From positions 1 to 41,090 of the forward strand of contig NZ_FONY01000044.1 of assembly GCF_900113045.1 (NCBI RefSeq): a stretch of DNA of 41,090 nt, written 5' to 3'. This document shows, in pieces, positions 19,531-27,831 of the stretch; the first letter of the stretch is position 1, and the number at the start of each line of letters is the position of its first letter. The notes under the pieces are model-generated. The model did not search any database, had not been told where the DNA came from, and saw nothing but the letters and a program-made list of their open reading frames with translations. A program made the translations under genes and the position numbers. The DNA comes from Thermoflexibacter ruber (GTDB lineage: Bacteria > Bacteroidota > Bacteroidia > Cytophagales > Thermoflexibacteraceae).

Positions 19531-20835
19531 TTGAAACTTATCAAGCAATTCCTTTCTAAATCATCTACTTATGCTTTTGTCATCTATGCAAGTTTGGCGG
19601 CATTTAGCACCTATTCTTGTATGTATGCCTATCGCAAGTCATTTTCTGTCGGAATTTTTGAGGGAATGGAGTTTGGGGGCATAGACTATAAAAGTTTGCT
19701 CATTATCGCCCAAGTATTGGGTTATATGTCCTCTAAGTTTTTGGGAATCAAGATTATTTCCGAAATGAAATCCAGCAGTAGAATGTGGGCAATTCTTTTA
19801 CTCATAGGTTTTTCAGAGTTAGCATTGGTGGGTTTTGCTTATATCCCTACTCCTTATAATATTATTTGTTTGTTTCTGAATGGCTTGCCTTTGGGAATGA
19901 TTTGGGGCTTGGTATTCAGTTACTTAGAAGGGCGAAAAACTACAGAAATCTTGGGAGCAGTCTTGTCTTTGAGTTTTATAGTGGCTAATAATATTGCTAA
20001 ATCGCTTGCTCAAACCCTGCTCCAACAAGGGATTTCAGAGTTTGCTATGCCGTATTTGGTAGGGCTAATCTTTGCTGTGCCTTTGTGCATTTCTGTCTTT
20101 TTGCTTAACCAAGTCCCCCCCCCAACTCAAGGAGATGAAGCAGAAAGAGTAAAAAGAGTGCCTATGAACGCACAAGCACGTTGGCAGAGTTTCCAATCTT
20201 TTGCTTTTGGGCTTACCTTGCTGATAATCAACTATATGTTTTTAACTGCTTATCGAGATTTGCAAAGCAATTTTGCCTCTAATATTTGGCTTGCTTTGGG
20301 CTATGCAGAAGTTCCCTCTATTTACATTACTACTACCTTGCCTATTACCTTGATAGTGTTGGCAATGATGGGTTTGCTTTACTTGGTCAAAGACAATTTC
20401 AAAGCCCTTTTGTCCATTCAAGGCATGATTATTTTGGGCTTACTCATGATTGGTTTGGGAACTTTTGCTTTTGAGCAAGGATTTATTTCAGGGGCATCAT
20501 GGGTAATTATCACAGGTACAGGGACTTATCTTTGTTACATTCCTTTTAACTGCTTTTTGTTTGAGCGCACTATTGCTTCTTTTAAAATTGTAGGAAATGC
20601 AGGTTTTTTTATCTATCTGGCAGATTCTTTTGGCTACTTGGCGAGCGTAGGAACTTTGCTTTACAAAAACTTTTTTGAAACCCAATTAAGCTGGTATCGC
20701 TTTATTATCAACAGCAGTTATGCGCTTACTTTTGTTGGCTTAATAATTTCAATATCAACAATTTTATATTACTTGCATAAGCAGAGAACGTTAGTAAATA
20801 AAATAATTTTATCTTCTGAAATTCAACTAAACTAA
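19531..20835 (+). CDS. DUF5690 family membrane protein, MFS-like candidate phosphonate transporter
   Basis: The start must be the TTG at 19531, because an in-frame TAA lies at 19516-19518 and the next Met (about residue 30) is already inside the first membrane segment. The 434-residue protein has about 12 hydrophobic segments split by a charged central loop (PPPTQGDEAERVKRV, from about residue 195), the layout of a major facilitator transporter. DUF5690 has no established function; its place between an oxidoreductase and a phosphonatase-like gene suggests import of their substrate. The central loop is encoded by a C9 run (20115-20123). The hydrolase gene starts 5 nt after its stop, so translation is probably coupled. 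Confidence 0.75.
   Translation: MKLIKQFLSKSSTYAFVIYASLAAFSTYSCMYAYRKSFSVGIFEGMEFGGIDYKSLLIIAQVLGYMSSKFLGIKIISEMKSSSRMWAILLLIGFSELALVGFAYIPTPYNIICLFLNGLPLGMIWGLVFSYLEGRKTTEILGAVLSLSFIVANNIAKSLAQTLLQQGISEFAMPYLVGLIFAVPLCISVFLLNQVPPPTQGDEAERVKRVPMNAQARWQSFQSFAFGLTLLIINYMFLTAYRDLQSNFASNIWLALGYAEVPSIYITTTLPITLIVLAMMGLLYLVKDNFKALLSIQGMIILGLLMIGLGTFAFEQGFISGASWVIITGTGTYLCYIPFNCFLFERTIASFKIVGNAGFFIYLADSFGYLASVGTLLYKNFFETQLSWYRFIINSSYALTFVGLIISISTILYYLHKQRTLVNKIILSSEIQLN
20115..20123 (+). other. C9 homopolymer within DUF5690 gene
   Basis: Nine consecutive C residues span codons GTC-CCC-CCC-CCA in a strongly AT-rich genome. The frame is intact at this length. Such a tract is prone to replication slippage and to sequencing error. 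Confidence 0.9.
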
Positions 20836-20840
20836 TTGAT

Positions 20841-21530
20841 ATGAGCATAAAATTAGCGGTCTTTGACATAGCGGGTACTACCGTTAAAGACTCCAACAAT
20901 GTGCATGAAGCGCTACAAAAAGCCTTGCAAAGAGCGGGTTTTCATTTTACAGTAGAGGAGATTAATCCTTACATGGGTATTCCTAAGCCTTTGGCTATCA
21001 AATATCTATTAGAACAACGCCCTACAGCTAAACACTTGGTGGAGGACGAGGATTTTATTCAGGAGGTACACAAAGATTTTGTAGCAGAAATGTTACTTTT
21101 TTACCAACAAGCGGCAGAAGTAATAGAAAAGCCTTTTGCCTCAGAAGTTTTTAAAACATTGAAAAGCAAAGGCATCAAAGTAGCCTTAGATACAGGATTC
21201 TCAAGAGAAATTACTGATGCTATCATTCAGAGATTAGGCTGGGACAAGGGCGGTTTGATAGACTTTTCAGTAACGAGCGATGAGGTAGCGAATGGCAGAC
21301 CATATCCTGACCTTATTTTTAAAGCCATGCAGATAGCAGGTATTGATGACAGTCAAGAAGTTGCCAAAATAGGTGATACATCTTCCGATTTGCAAGAAGG
21401 CACTACGGCGGGTTGCAAGTATGTGATTGGCGTTATTACAGGAGCATTTAGTAGAGAAGCTCTTGAAAAAGAACCACATACGCATTTGGTAGCTGATTTG
21501 AGGGAAGTTTTGACTATTGTATTAGCATAG
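20841..21530 (+). CDS. Phosphonatase-like HAD hydrolase (PhnX-like, TIGR03351 type)
   Basis: This 229-residue protein has the marks that set phosphonatases apart from other HAD enzymes. Motif I is FDIAGTT (nucleophile Asp9, with AGT in place of DxDx). A cap-domain lysine, Lys49 in YMGIPKPLA, is placed to form the Schiff base with an aldehyde. The usual HAD lysine is replaced by Arg153 in NGRPYPD, and acidic residues Asp179 and Asp183 lie in GDTSSD. Thr118 in ALDTGFSR is motif II. The reaction should be C-P bond cleavage of phosphonoacetaldehyde or its hydroxy form. Unlike classic PhnX, no PhnW transaminase is nearby; the FAD oxidoreductase would supply the aldehyde. Confidence 0.85.
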   Translation: MSIKLAVFDIAGTTVKDSNNVHEALQKALQRAGFHFTVEEINPYMGIPKPLAIKYLLEQRPTAKHLVEDEDFIQEVHKDFVAEMLLFYQQAAEVIEKPFASEVFKTLKSKGIKVALDTGFSREITDAIIQRLGWDKGGLIDFSVTSDEVANGRPYPDLIFKAMQIAGIDDSQEVAKIGDTSSDLQEGTTAGCKYVIGVITGAFSREALEKEPHTHLVADLREVLTIVLA

Positions 21531-21537
21531 ATAAATG

Positions 21538-21880
21538 TTATACTCAAAATAAAATGATTTTTCAATCCCCTTCTCTTGCTGAGAAAGGGACTTTGGTTCT
21601 CTGACATTTTTTCCAATGAACAATACTATATCTAACTTTAAGCCCGTAGGGCTGTCATCTTGGTAGAAAAAGGTAAGCCCAACCTCCAGCAACTCCGTAG
21701 GCGTGAAATATGCCACCGCTACGCGGTTTTATTCATTATTTTCTACAAAAATAGCACACCTACGGTGTTAGTCAAAGGCAGATGAAAGTCCAATGCTTAT
21801 ATAAGTTTTACACAGAAAGTGTCAGAGAACCGGGACTTTGGAGTAAAGAAAATTTCAAAACCACTTTTGATTGAGTATAA
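21538..21880. repeat. MITE-like element with Bacteroidota REP-type core
   Basis: Perfect 10-bp terminal inverted repeats (TTATACTCAA at 21538-21547, complement at 21871-21880) enclose a 16-bp subterminal pair (21595-21610 and 21816-21831, one mismatch). The core (about 21641-21768) has the CCGTAGG...GTAGAAAA pattern on both sides of a CCGTAGGCGTGAAATA and CCGCTACGCGG centre, resembling repeats common between genes in this phylum. It lies between convergent genes and begins 8 bp after the hydrolase stop. No open frame of note is inside. Confidence 0.7.
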
Positions 21881-21982
21881 AAGCACATTTGTCCAATTCT
21901 AAGTATTTACAAAACAACACACATCACCCAAAAATTGTACCTTTATAAAAGTTAAAACTTCATAAAGGTACAGTGTTTTTAT

Positions 21983-24900
21983 TTACCTTCTTCGCTCGCT
22001 TTCAATAATTTGCTGATATAATTTTTCAAAAGAATCATTGTATTTTTTATACAAACCCTCGTAGAGTTTAAGGCGTTCCTTAGCAGTTTGCAGTTCTTTT
22101 TCATCAAAATCGCCTTGACTTACGCTTCCCTTCTCCAAAGAGGCTTTCTCCGCTTCTAACTTCTCTACTCTTCCTTCTTGCCTTTGCACCAGCCTACCGT
22201 AAAGCACAGATAATTGGTTCAATATCAACAAACTTCTATCTTTAAGGCTGCTATTGCCAAAGTTGCTAATTCTGTTTTTAGCCAAATATTCCAATACTTC
22301 CATTGACCTCCTGCCAAGTGTATCGGCTAAGTCCTGAGCGCGTTTGTCCTCTCCAAGTAAGTGGAAAAGCTCGACATAGCGAGGGATATAGTAATCATAA
22401 GGAATACTCTTATCTGGGATTTGTGCTAAACTCCACTCTAATACTTCTTTTGCCTTGTCTTCTTTTCTTTCTACATAAAACTGATACGCTAAGCGATAAA
22501 AAGCATTGCGTTCATTTGCTCCAAACTTTTTGTATTCCTCATCATGGTAAACATTAGGGTCGTCAAAACCTCTAAATTGGAATTTCTTGATATTTTCATA
22601 CATAATGCCTGTATCTACTTCTCCTAAATCCCCTCCATCAGTTCTGTAAGGCACGATGCGGTATGCCAAACCTTCCATTTGCAGGTAGTTTCTTAGCTCT
22701 ATTGCTGTGGTATTAGCAGAGGTATTATTAAAGTAAAGAGGTCTTTTCCAATCGCTTGTAGCTAACATGTCCAAAATCATCAAGTCGCTTTTGAACAAAG
22801 CCCCGCTTCCTTGACGCAAGCCAAAACGCATTTGACGGACTATTCGCGATTTCTTATTCTCCGGAACAACATTCATTTGAGCCACTGCCGCACTATCCAC
22901 ATTCAGCACAAAGTTCTTAGAAGGCAAACTTGCTGTACTTCCCCCACCTTGCAATTCTACCATAATGTTTGGATTAGATTCTTTTACCCACTTCATGTAA
23001 GTCTTTAAGTCTATGCCCGCAGCCAACTGCTTGTATTCTGTTCTATCTAAATAAGGCACATAGTCATTTGTTCCTGATTTGTACTGGTCATATTCCAAAG
23101 AAATAGGCAGAGGTTCAGATTCATACATCTGACGTTTCAATTGGTTAATGTACCAGTCTGTACTCAAATAGCTCAATACCACTACCCTCACGTCTGTCCT
23201 AAATCCTTCTACATCTTGCACATACCAAAGAGGGAAGGTATCGTTGTCCCCGCCTGTAAACAAGACAGCATTGGGCGCGCAACTTGCTAAGGTATTTCTC
23301 GCTTGGTCTATGGAATGGTAGCGATTGGAGCGGTTATGGTTATCCCACCCTTTGGCACCCATGATAGTAGGTACAACCATGCAAAGTGCAGTAGCTATCG
23401 CAGGGCGGATAGTATCATTTTTTATCAACTTTTTAAGCCACTCACTAATGCCAATGACCCCAAAGCCAATCCACATTGCAAAGGCATAAAAAGAACCTAC
23501 ATAAATATAATCTCTTTCTCTTGGCTCCACGGGCGGCGAGTTCATGTAAAGCACCAAAGCAATGCCCGTAAGGAAAAATAGCATCATGACTACGGCAAAA
23601 TTTTTCTCGTCTTTGCTCAATTGGAAAAACAAGCCTAACAAGCCCAAGACCAAAGGAAGCATATAAAAATTATCTCTTGCTTTGCTTCTTGCCGCTTCGG
23701 GAGTTTTGTCATTGCTTGGGTCAAAAGGCGTCAACCAGCCAGCCTCTTTGTCGTCCCCATCTCTGCCCGCAAAGTTCCAAAGGAAATAGCGGAAATACAT
23801 GTGTCCAAGTTGATACCTAAACAAATAAGTCAAGTTGTCTATAAAATTTGGTTTTTTCCTACTTTCTGGAATATTTGCCCATTCTCTGTATAGTTGCGGG
23901 TGGTCTTCGCCTTGGCTGTGCATACGTGGCAAAAGCATTTCGTTAGAATACACTGCTTCTGTTTTGTAATCATAAATTTCGTACTTGTCTTTTCCCTTGC
24001 GGTACAAAGGCTCTTTTTGTACGACTTCTAATCTTTCAGAGGCAAAAGTACGTCCGTAAAGCAAAGGTCTATCGCCGTATTGCTCTCTTTTCAAGTAAGA
24101 TACGAAAGACATCACGTCTTCTGGATTGTTTTCGTCTATAGGAGGGTTGTAGTTAGAGCGAATCAGCACTAAGCCATAAGAGGCATACCCTATCAGCACA
24201 AAAGCAAAACCCAACAAAGCAGTATTTAAAATTTCATTTTGTTTTTTAATGGAATAAATAATGCCGTAAACCACCGCACCTAAAAATAAGATAGCAAAGA
24301 ATAAAGCCCCAGAACCAAAAGGCAAGCCAATGCCATTGACAAAGAAAACTTCAAACTTCCCTGCAATAGTCGGCAAACCGGGAATGACAAAATACATAAT
24401 AAGGATAATGATGCCCCCACTAATTGCCATAGTGCTTATCAAGCCCCAAAGGGTGATGGTAGGATATTTTTTATAGTAATAGACCAAACCTAAAGCAGGA
24501 ATAGTTACCAAGTTGAGCAAGTGAACCCCAATGGAAAGTCCCATCATATAAGCAATGAGAATCAGCCACTTATTTGCCAATATAGGATTGTCTATGGTTT
24601 CCCATTTGAGCATCGCCCATACTACGAAGGCAGTAAAGAAAGACGACATACCGTACACCTCTGCTTCTACGGCAGAAAACCAAAAAGAATCAGAGAAGGT
24701 ATAAGCCAACCCGCCTACTACCCCTGCACCTATCAAAGTAATCTGCTGTCCTAAGCTATATTCTCCATCATTTTCAGGAGCGGGAATTAGCTTTTTCCCT
24801 AATAAAACAATAGACCAATAAAGGAAAAGAATAGTAAAGCTACTTGACAAGACAGAAATCATATTTATCCAAAACGCTACTCTTTCCACCTCTCCCATAG

Positions 24901-25099
24901 CTAAAAAGGAGAACATTCTGCCCATGAGCAAGAAAAAAGGCGCACCGGGGGGGTGAGGCACCATGAGTTTGTAAGAAACAGCGATAAACTCCCCACAATC
25001 CCAGAAACTTGCTGTTTCCTCGACAGTTAATACATATACAGTAGTGGCAACAATACATACAAGCCAGCCGACTATGTCATTTAGTTTTTTGAAACTCAT
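21983..25099 (-). CDS. DUF2723 membrane protein (GT-C type, TMEM260-like)
   Basis: The 1038-residue protein has about 11-13 hydrophobic segments within the first 600 residues and a soluble C-terminal half ending in a charged coiled coil (about 970-1035). After the first membrane segment comes VEETASFWDCGEFIA, with acidic residues Asp34 and Glu37 where GT-C glycosyltransferases keep catalytic acids, followed by PHPPGAPFF. DUF2723 includes human TMEM260, an O-mannosyltransferase, so protein O-glycosylation is a reasonable but untested role. The C-terminal half has TPR-like helices (KEVLEWSLAQIPD). The gene is monocistronic, with a -7 element at 25146-25153. A C7/G7 run encodes the PHPPGAP motif. 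Confidence 0.85.
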   Translation of the reverse strand: MSFKKLNDIVGWLVCIVATTVYVLTVEETASFWDCGEFIAVSYKLMVPHPPGAPFFLLMGRMFSFLAMGEVERVAFWINMISVLSSSFTILFLYWSIVLLGKKLIPAPENDGEYSLGQQITLIGAGVVGGLAYTFSDSFWFSAVEAEVYGMSSFFTAFVVWAMLKWETIDNPILANKWLILIAYMMGLSIGVHLLNLVTIPALGLVYYYKKYPTITLWGLISTMAISGGIIILIMYFVIPGLPTIAGKFEVFFVNGIGLPFGSGALFFAILFLGAVVYGIIYSIKKQNEILNTALLGFAFVLIGYASYGLVLIRSNYNPPIDENNPEDVMSFVSYLKREQYGDRPLLYGRTFASERLEVVQKEPLYRKGKDKYEIYDYKTEAVYSNEMLLPRMHSQGEDHPQLYREWANIPESRKKPNFIDNLTYLFRYQLGHMYFRYFLWNFAGRDGDDKEAGWLTPFDPSNDKTPEAARSKARDNFYMLPLVLGLLGLFFQLSKDEKNFAVVMMLFFLTGIALVLYMNSPPVEPRERDYIYVGSFYAFAMWIGFGVIGISEWLKKLIKNDTIRPAIATALCMVVPTIMGAKGWDNHNRSNRYHSIDQARNTLASCAPNAVLFTGGDNDTFPLWYVQDVEGFRTDVRVVVLSYLSTDWYINQLKRQMYESEPLPISLEYDQYKSGTNDYVPYLDRTEYKQLAAGIDLKTYMKWVKESNPNIMVELQGGGSTASLPSKNFVLNVDSAAVAQMNVVPENKKSRIVRQMRFGLRQGSGALFKSDLMILDMLATSDWKRPLYFNNTSANTTAIELRNYLQMEGLAYRIVPYRTDGGDLGEVDTGIMYENIKKFQFRGFDDPNVYHDEEYKKFGANERNAFYRLAYQFYVERKEDKAKEVLEWSLAQIPDKSIPYDYYIPRYVELFHLLGEDKRAQDLADTLGRRSMEVLEYLAKNRISNFGNSSLKDRSLLILNQLSVLYGRLVQRQEGRVEKLEAEKASLEKGSVSQGDFDEKELQTAKERLKLYEGLYKKYNDSFEKLYQQIIESERRR

Positions 25100-25145
25100 T
25101 GAGTTAAGTAATTATATAATAAGATAAGATGCTACAACTTTTGCA

Positions 25146-25153
25146 CAAAGCTA
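25146..25153 (-). promoter_or_regulatory. Candidate -7 element of the DUF2723 gene
   Basis: Minus-strand TAGCTTTG matches TAnnTTTG 47 bp upstream of the ATG at 25099. No -33 box is evident. Confidence 0.4.
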
Positions 25154-25324
25154 TAAAAGTTTCTGTAAAAGAAAAAATATAGTACATTTACATTCAGATT
25201 CACACTAATTATAAAACAATAGCGAAACAGACGAACAGTAGGCAAGTAATGGGTGATGATTACAATTGTATGATGGTATTTTATCTACCTGTTATTAATT
25301 TGATGAGAAAAGTGTTTTTTGAAT

Positions 25325-25421
25325 AAAAATCTGTATTTATCAGCCCAATCCGTATTATCGGTGTTCTGTTTTGGAACACTGATGACACAGATTGTACCGA
25401 TGAAAACGGATTTTTTTAACA
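25325..25421. repeat. Decayed intergenic repeat, second copy
   Basis: This part of the 463-bp gap has GGAACACTGATGACAC and continues to ACGGATTTTTTT in the same direction as the copy at 17829. It is preceded by an opposite-facing arm (CAGCCCAATCCGTATTATCGG), giving a loose palindrome. Confidence 0.45.
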
Positions 25422-25483
25422 CATAAAATTATCATACATTTAAAAGCACCACCCTTTTACTTTTTAGTATAAATAGTTACTAA

Positions 25484-25540
25484 GATTGTAAGAAAAGTTA
25501 ATACATTTGTGTAAACGTATTGAACTGATTACTTATTTCT
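25484..25540 (+). repeat. 57-bp repeat, copy 2, overlapping a candidate promoter
   Basis: This is the inverted partner of 18092-18148 (53/57 identical). It ends 22 bp before the start of the cyclic-nucleotide-binding gene and contains TACATTTG (25502-25509), a -7 match suited to drive that gene with a leader of about 47 nt. An element carrying its own promoter is one explanation; a shared regulatory site is another. Confidence 0.8.
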
Positions 25541-25562
25541 CCTGAAAAATAGTAAATAGGCA

Positions 25563-26984
25563 ATGATGAGAAAAAATCATAGTATTATCAGGGCATTGCA
25601 AAATTGCGAGCTTTTTAAGCACTTGCCAGAAAATGAATTAGAGGTGATTGCCTCAAAGGTAAAAATGCGCCAATTTTTTCCTGATGAGGTCATCGTTTGG
25701 CAAGGTAATCCCAGCGATAGTTTATTTTTAGTTACCAATGGTATCGTAACGGTCAAGCGCATTATCAACGAGAATGAGGAGCAGATTCTCAACTACCTGA
25801 TGGCAGGCAATACTTTTGGAGAAATTGGGATTTTAGAAAATAAGCCTCGTTCTGCAACAGTTGCCGCTTTGAGTGATGTTGATGTAGTGGTTATTAGGAG
25901 GGCTGATTTTATAGATATTTTATACCAATTCCCATCTGTAGCGATTGAGTTGGCAAAAATGTTGGGCAGATACTTGGTAGATTCCAACCGCCGCCGTAGC
26001 AGAGGCAATTCCAATATCAAACTTATTTTACTTTTTGATGTCTTTGGTAGCTTAGGAGCAACCAGTGTGGGCATAAGCTTAGCCAAAGTATTGCACCAAC
26101 GCACCAAGCATAAAACAGTTTATACGGAATACCCTGTCCCTCAAAAGCTCATCGCAGACTTGCACATAAGCAGAAAAGAAAAAATCTACCAGCACCCCGC
26201 AGGTTTTGATATTTTGCTTTCTCAAGAAGAAAGATTCTTTTCTGACAAAGTCAAAACTACCATGATGCTCGACACGCTTATCAATGATTATGAGAATATT
26301 ATCATTACCCTGAATGAAAATATAGACGAAAACCAAGATGGGATAGTCGACCAGGATATAGCTATGATGCTCGATTATGCCAAACAAATTATTATGTTCT
26401 GCCCTCCCGAACCAAGTGTTTGGGGACATGTCGAGGAGATTCAGAAGAAACTACGCAAACGCATACGCACTAACGAAACAAATATTTTTACTCTTATCAA
26501 TTATTGTAGTAAGGAGTACAAGGACGTAGCCTTTCCTTACCCTGTAGATTTTCAACTACCCTATCTTACTGCTTTCCCCCCGCTGCGCGATATGCACGCT
26601 AAGGAAGTATCTATTCCTACCCCTTTGTTGGATATTTTTGGTACTTTGGCGGATAGGCTGGAGCGAACCAACAATATTGCTATGTATATCCCTACTACGG
26701 TAGATGTGGACAAGCAAATAGATACTACGCTTTATGTAGAAAAAACTTTGAAGTTTTTTGGAGAAAGGTTTGGCGGCGCTACCAGCAAGCAAGCGCAAGG
26801 CGTTTGGAATAGCGAACAGGTAGGACTGGTTGGGGAAACTGTTTTTATTGTCAATTCGTATGTTACCCAAGCTGATTTGAACAAATATTTGGACGAGGTC
26901 ATAGATTACGTCAAAGAGATTAAGGTAGAGTTGAAACAAGAAGCTATGGCATTAGAAGTAAACCAGAAACTTACATTGATTTAA
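25563..26984 (+). CDS. Cyclic-nucleotide-binding protein fused to a degenerate MinD/CpaE-like domain
   Basis: The 473-residue protein starts with a complete cNMP-binding domain (about 12-140) whose phosphate-binding cassette FGEIGILENKPRSATV (Glu87, Arg96) is intact, so ligand binding is likely. No HTH follows. Instead residues about 150-360 resemble a MinD/ParA/CpaE-type P-loop domain: strand IKLILLFDV, then GSLGATSVGISLAKVL, a central YENIIITLNENID strand and QIIMFCPPEPSV. The Walker A lysine is missing (Ala166 in GSLGATS), so ATP hydrolysis is doubtful. A C-terminal alpha-beta region (about 385-473) is unrecognised. The next gene begins 1 nt after its stop. It could be a signal-responsive scaffold or regulator; the partner is unknown. 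Confidence 0.75.
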   Translation: MMRKNHSIIRALQNCELFKHLPENELEVIASKVKMRQFFPDEVIVWQGNPSDSLFLVTNGIVTVKRIINENEEQILNYLMAGNTFGEIGILENKPRSATVAALSDVDVVVIRRADFIDILYQFPSVAIELAKMLGRYLVDSNRRRSRGNSNIKLILLFDVFGSLGATSVGISLAKVLHQRTKHKTVYTEYPVPQKLIADLHISRKEKIYQHPAGFDILLSQEERFFSDKVKTTMMLDTLINDYENIIITLNENIDENQDGIVDQDIAMMLDYAKQIIMFCPPEPSVWGHVEEIQKKLRKRIRTNETNIFTLINYCSKEYKDVAFPYPVDFQLPYLTAFPPLRDMHAKEVSIPTPLLDIFGTLADRLERTNNIAMYIPTTVDVDKQIDTTLYVEKTLKFFGERFGGATSKQAQGVWNSEQVGLVGETVFIVNSYVTQADLNKYLDEVIDYVKEIKVELKQEAMALEVNQKLTLI

Positions 26985-26985
26985 T

Positions 26986-27792
26986 ATGCAAAAAATCAAT
27001 CTTATAGATGTGGGTGCTTTAGACGGTTTTGACTTGCCATGGAAAAGACACCAAGACAAAATCGGTTTTGCCCTTACTTTTGAGCCAAACGAACAGCCCG
27101 TTTTTGGAGAAAAAATTATCAAATACAACTCTGCGATTTGGGATTATGATGGCGAAGGTAAGTTCTACATTATTGGGAGCATTGGACAAGGCTCATCACT
27201 TTTAGAACCTAACTATGAGTGGGTGAGAGAAAACTTTGACCAAATCAGAAAAGAAGGTAACATCAAATTTAATGATACTTGGTGGGAAAGAACAGTAATA
27301 AAAAAAACTGAAATGCTCAAAGTCAAGCGATTGGATACTGTTTTAACAGAAGTAAATGAAAAGCTACAAAGCGAAGGCAAATCTCCTATCCGATTTCACT
27401 TCCTTAAAAGTGATACACAAAGCGGGGAATACTATGTACTAAAAGGGGCAGAGAGTTTTCTCAAAAATGATTGTATAGGTTTAGAAATAGAGGCTTTTCG
27501 CTACCCTATGTATAAGGGCGTGGTCATTGATACAGAAGTAAAAAAATATTTGGAAGATTTGGGCTTTGAGCAAATCGGTTGGACAGGCTATATGTATTCC
27601 TTTCATGCTGCTTGCGATTACCTTTTTGTGAAAAAGAATCCTAAAAATACCGAGGAGAAAGTCCTAATTGAACTTGTCAAGTCAGTTTATCAGCCTAAAG
27701 GCAAAGATGGTATCATTAAAAAAGCCTCTCTATATGAAAAAATACACCATAGAGTAGATAAGTTGAGCCACTTCTTAAAAAAGTTCGTCTAA
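26986..27792 (+). CDS. FkbM-type SAM-dependent methyltransferase
   Basis: The 268-residue product has the SAM-binding motif NLIDVGALDGF at residues 5-14 and the FkbM hallmark FLKSDTQSGEYYVLKGAESFL, followed by IGLEIEAF. FkbM-family enzymes O-methylate sugars and secondary metabolites, so a surface glycan is the likely acceptor. The start lies 1 nt past the stop of the cyclic-nucleotide-binding gene, which implies translational coupling. The final 50 residues are basic and may be an extra helix. It converges on the second TPR-CHAT gene with a 39-bp gap. Confidence 0.8.
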   Translation: MQKINLIDVGALDGFDLPWKRHQDKIGFALTFEPNEQPVFGEKIIKYNSAIWDYDGEGKFYIIGSIGQGSSLLEPNYEWVRENFDQIRKEGNIKFNDTWWERTVIKKTEMLKVKRLDTVLTEVNEKLQSEGKSPIRFHFLKSDTQSGEYYVLKGAESFLKNDCIGLEIEAFRYPMYKGVVIDTEVKKYLEDLGFEQIGWTGYMYSFHAACDYLFVKKNPKNTEEKVLIELVKSVYQPKGKDGIIKKASLYEKIHHRVDKLSHFLKKFV

Positions 27793-27831
27793 TACATGTG
27801 AAGTAACTTTAAACAAACTTTCAATGCTTTA

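Noticed and set aside
20841-21530. Classical phosphonatase phnX
   Set aside because: The diagnostic residues fit, but there is no phnW and the neighbours match the phosphonatase-like sister clade, so the symbol was not assigned.
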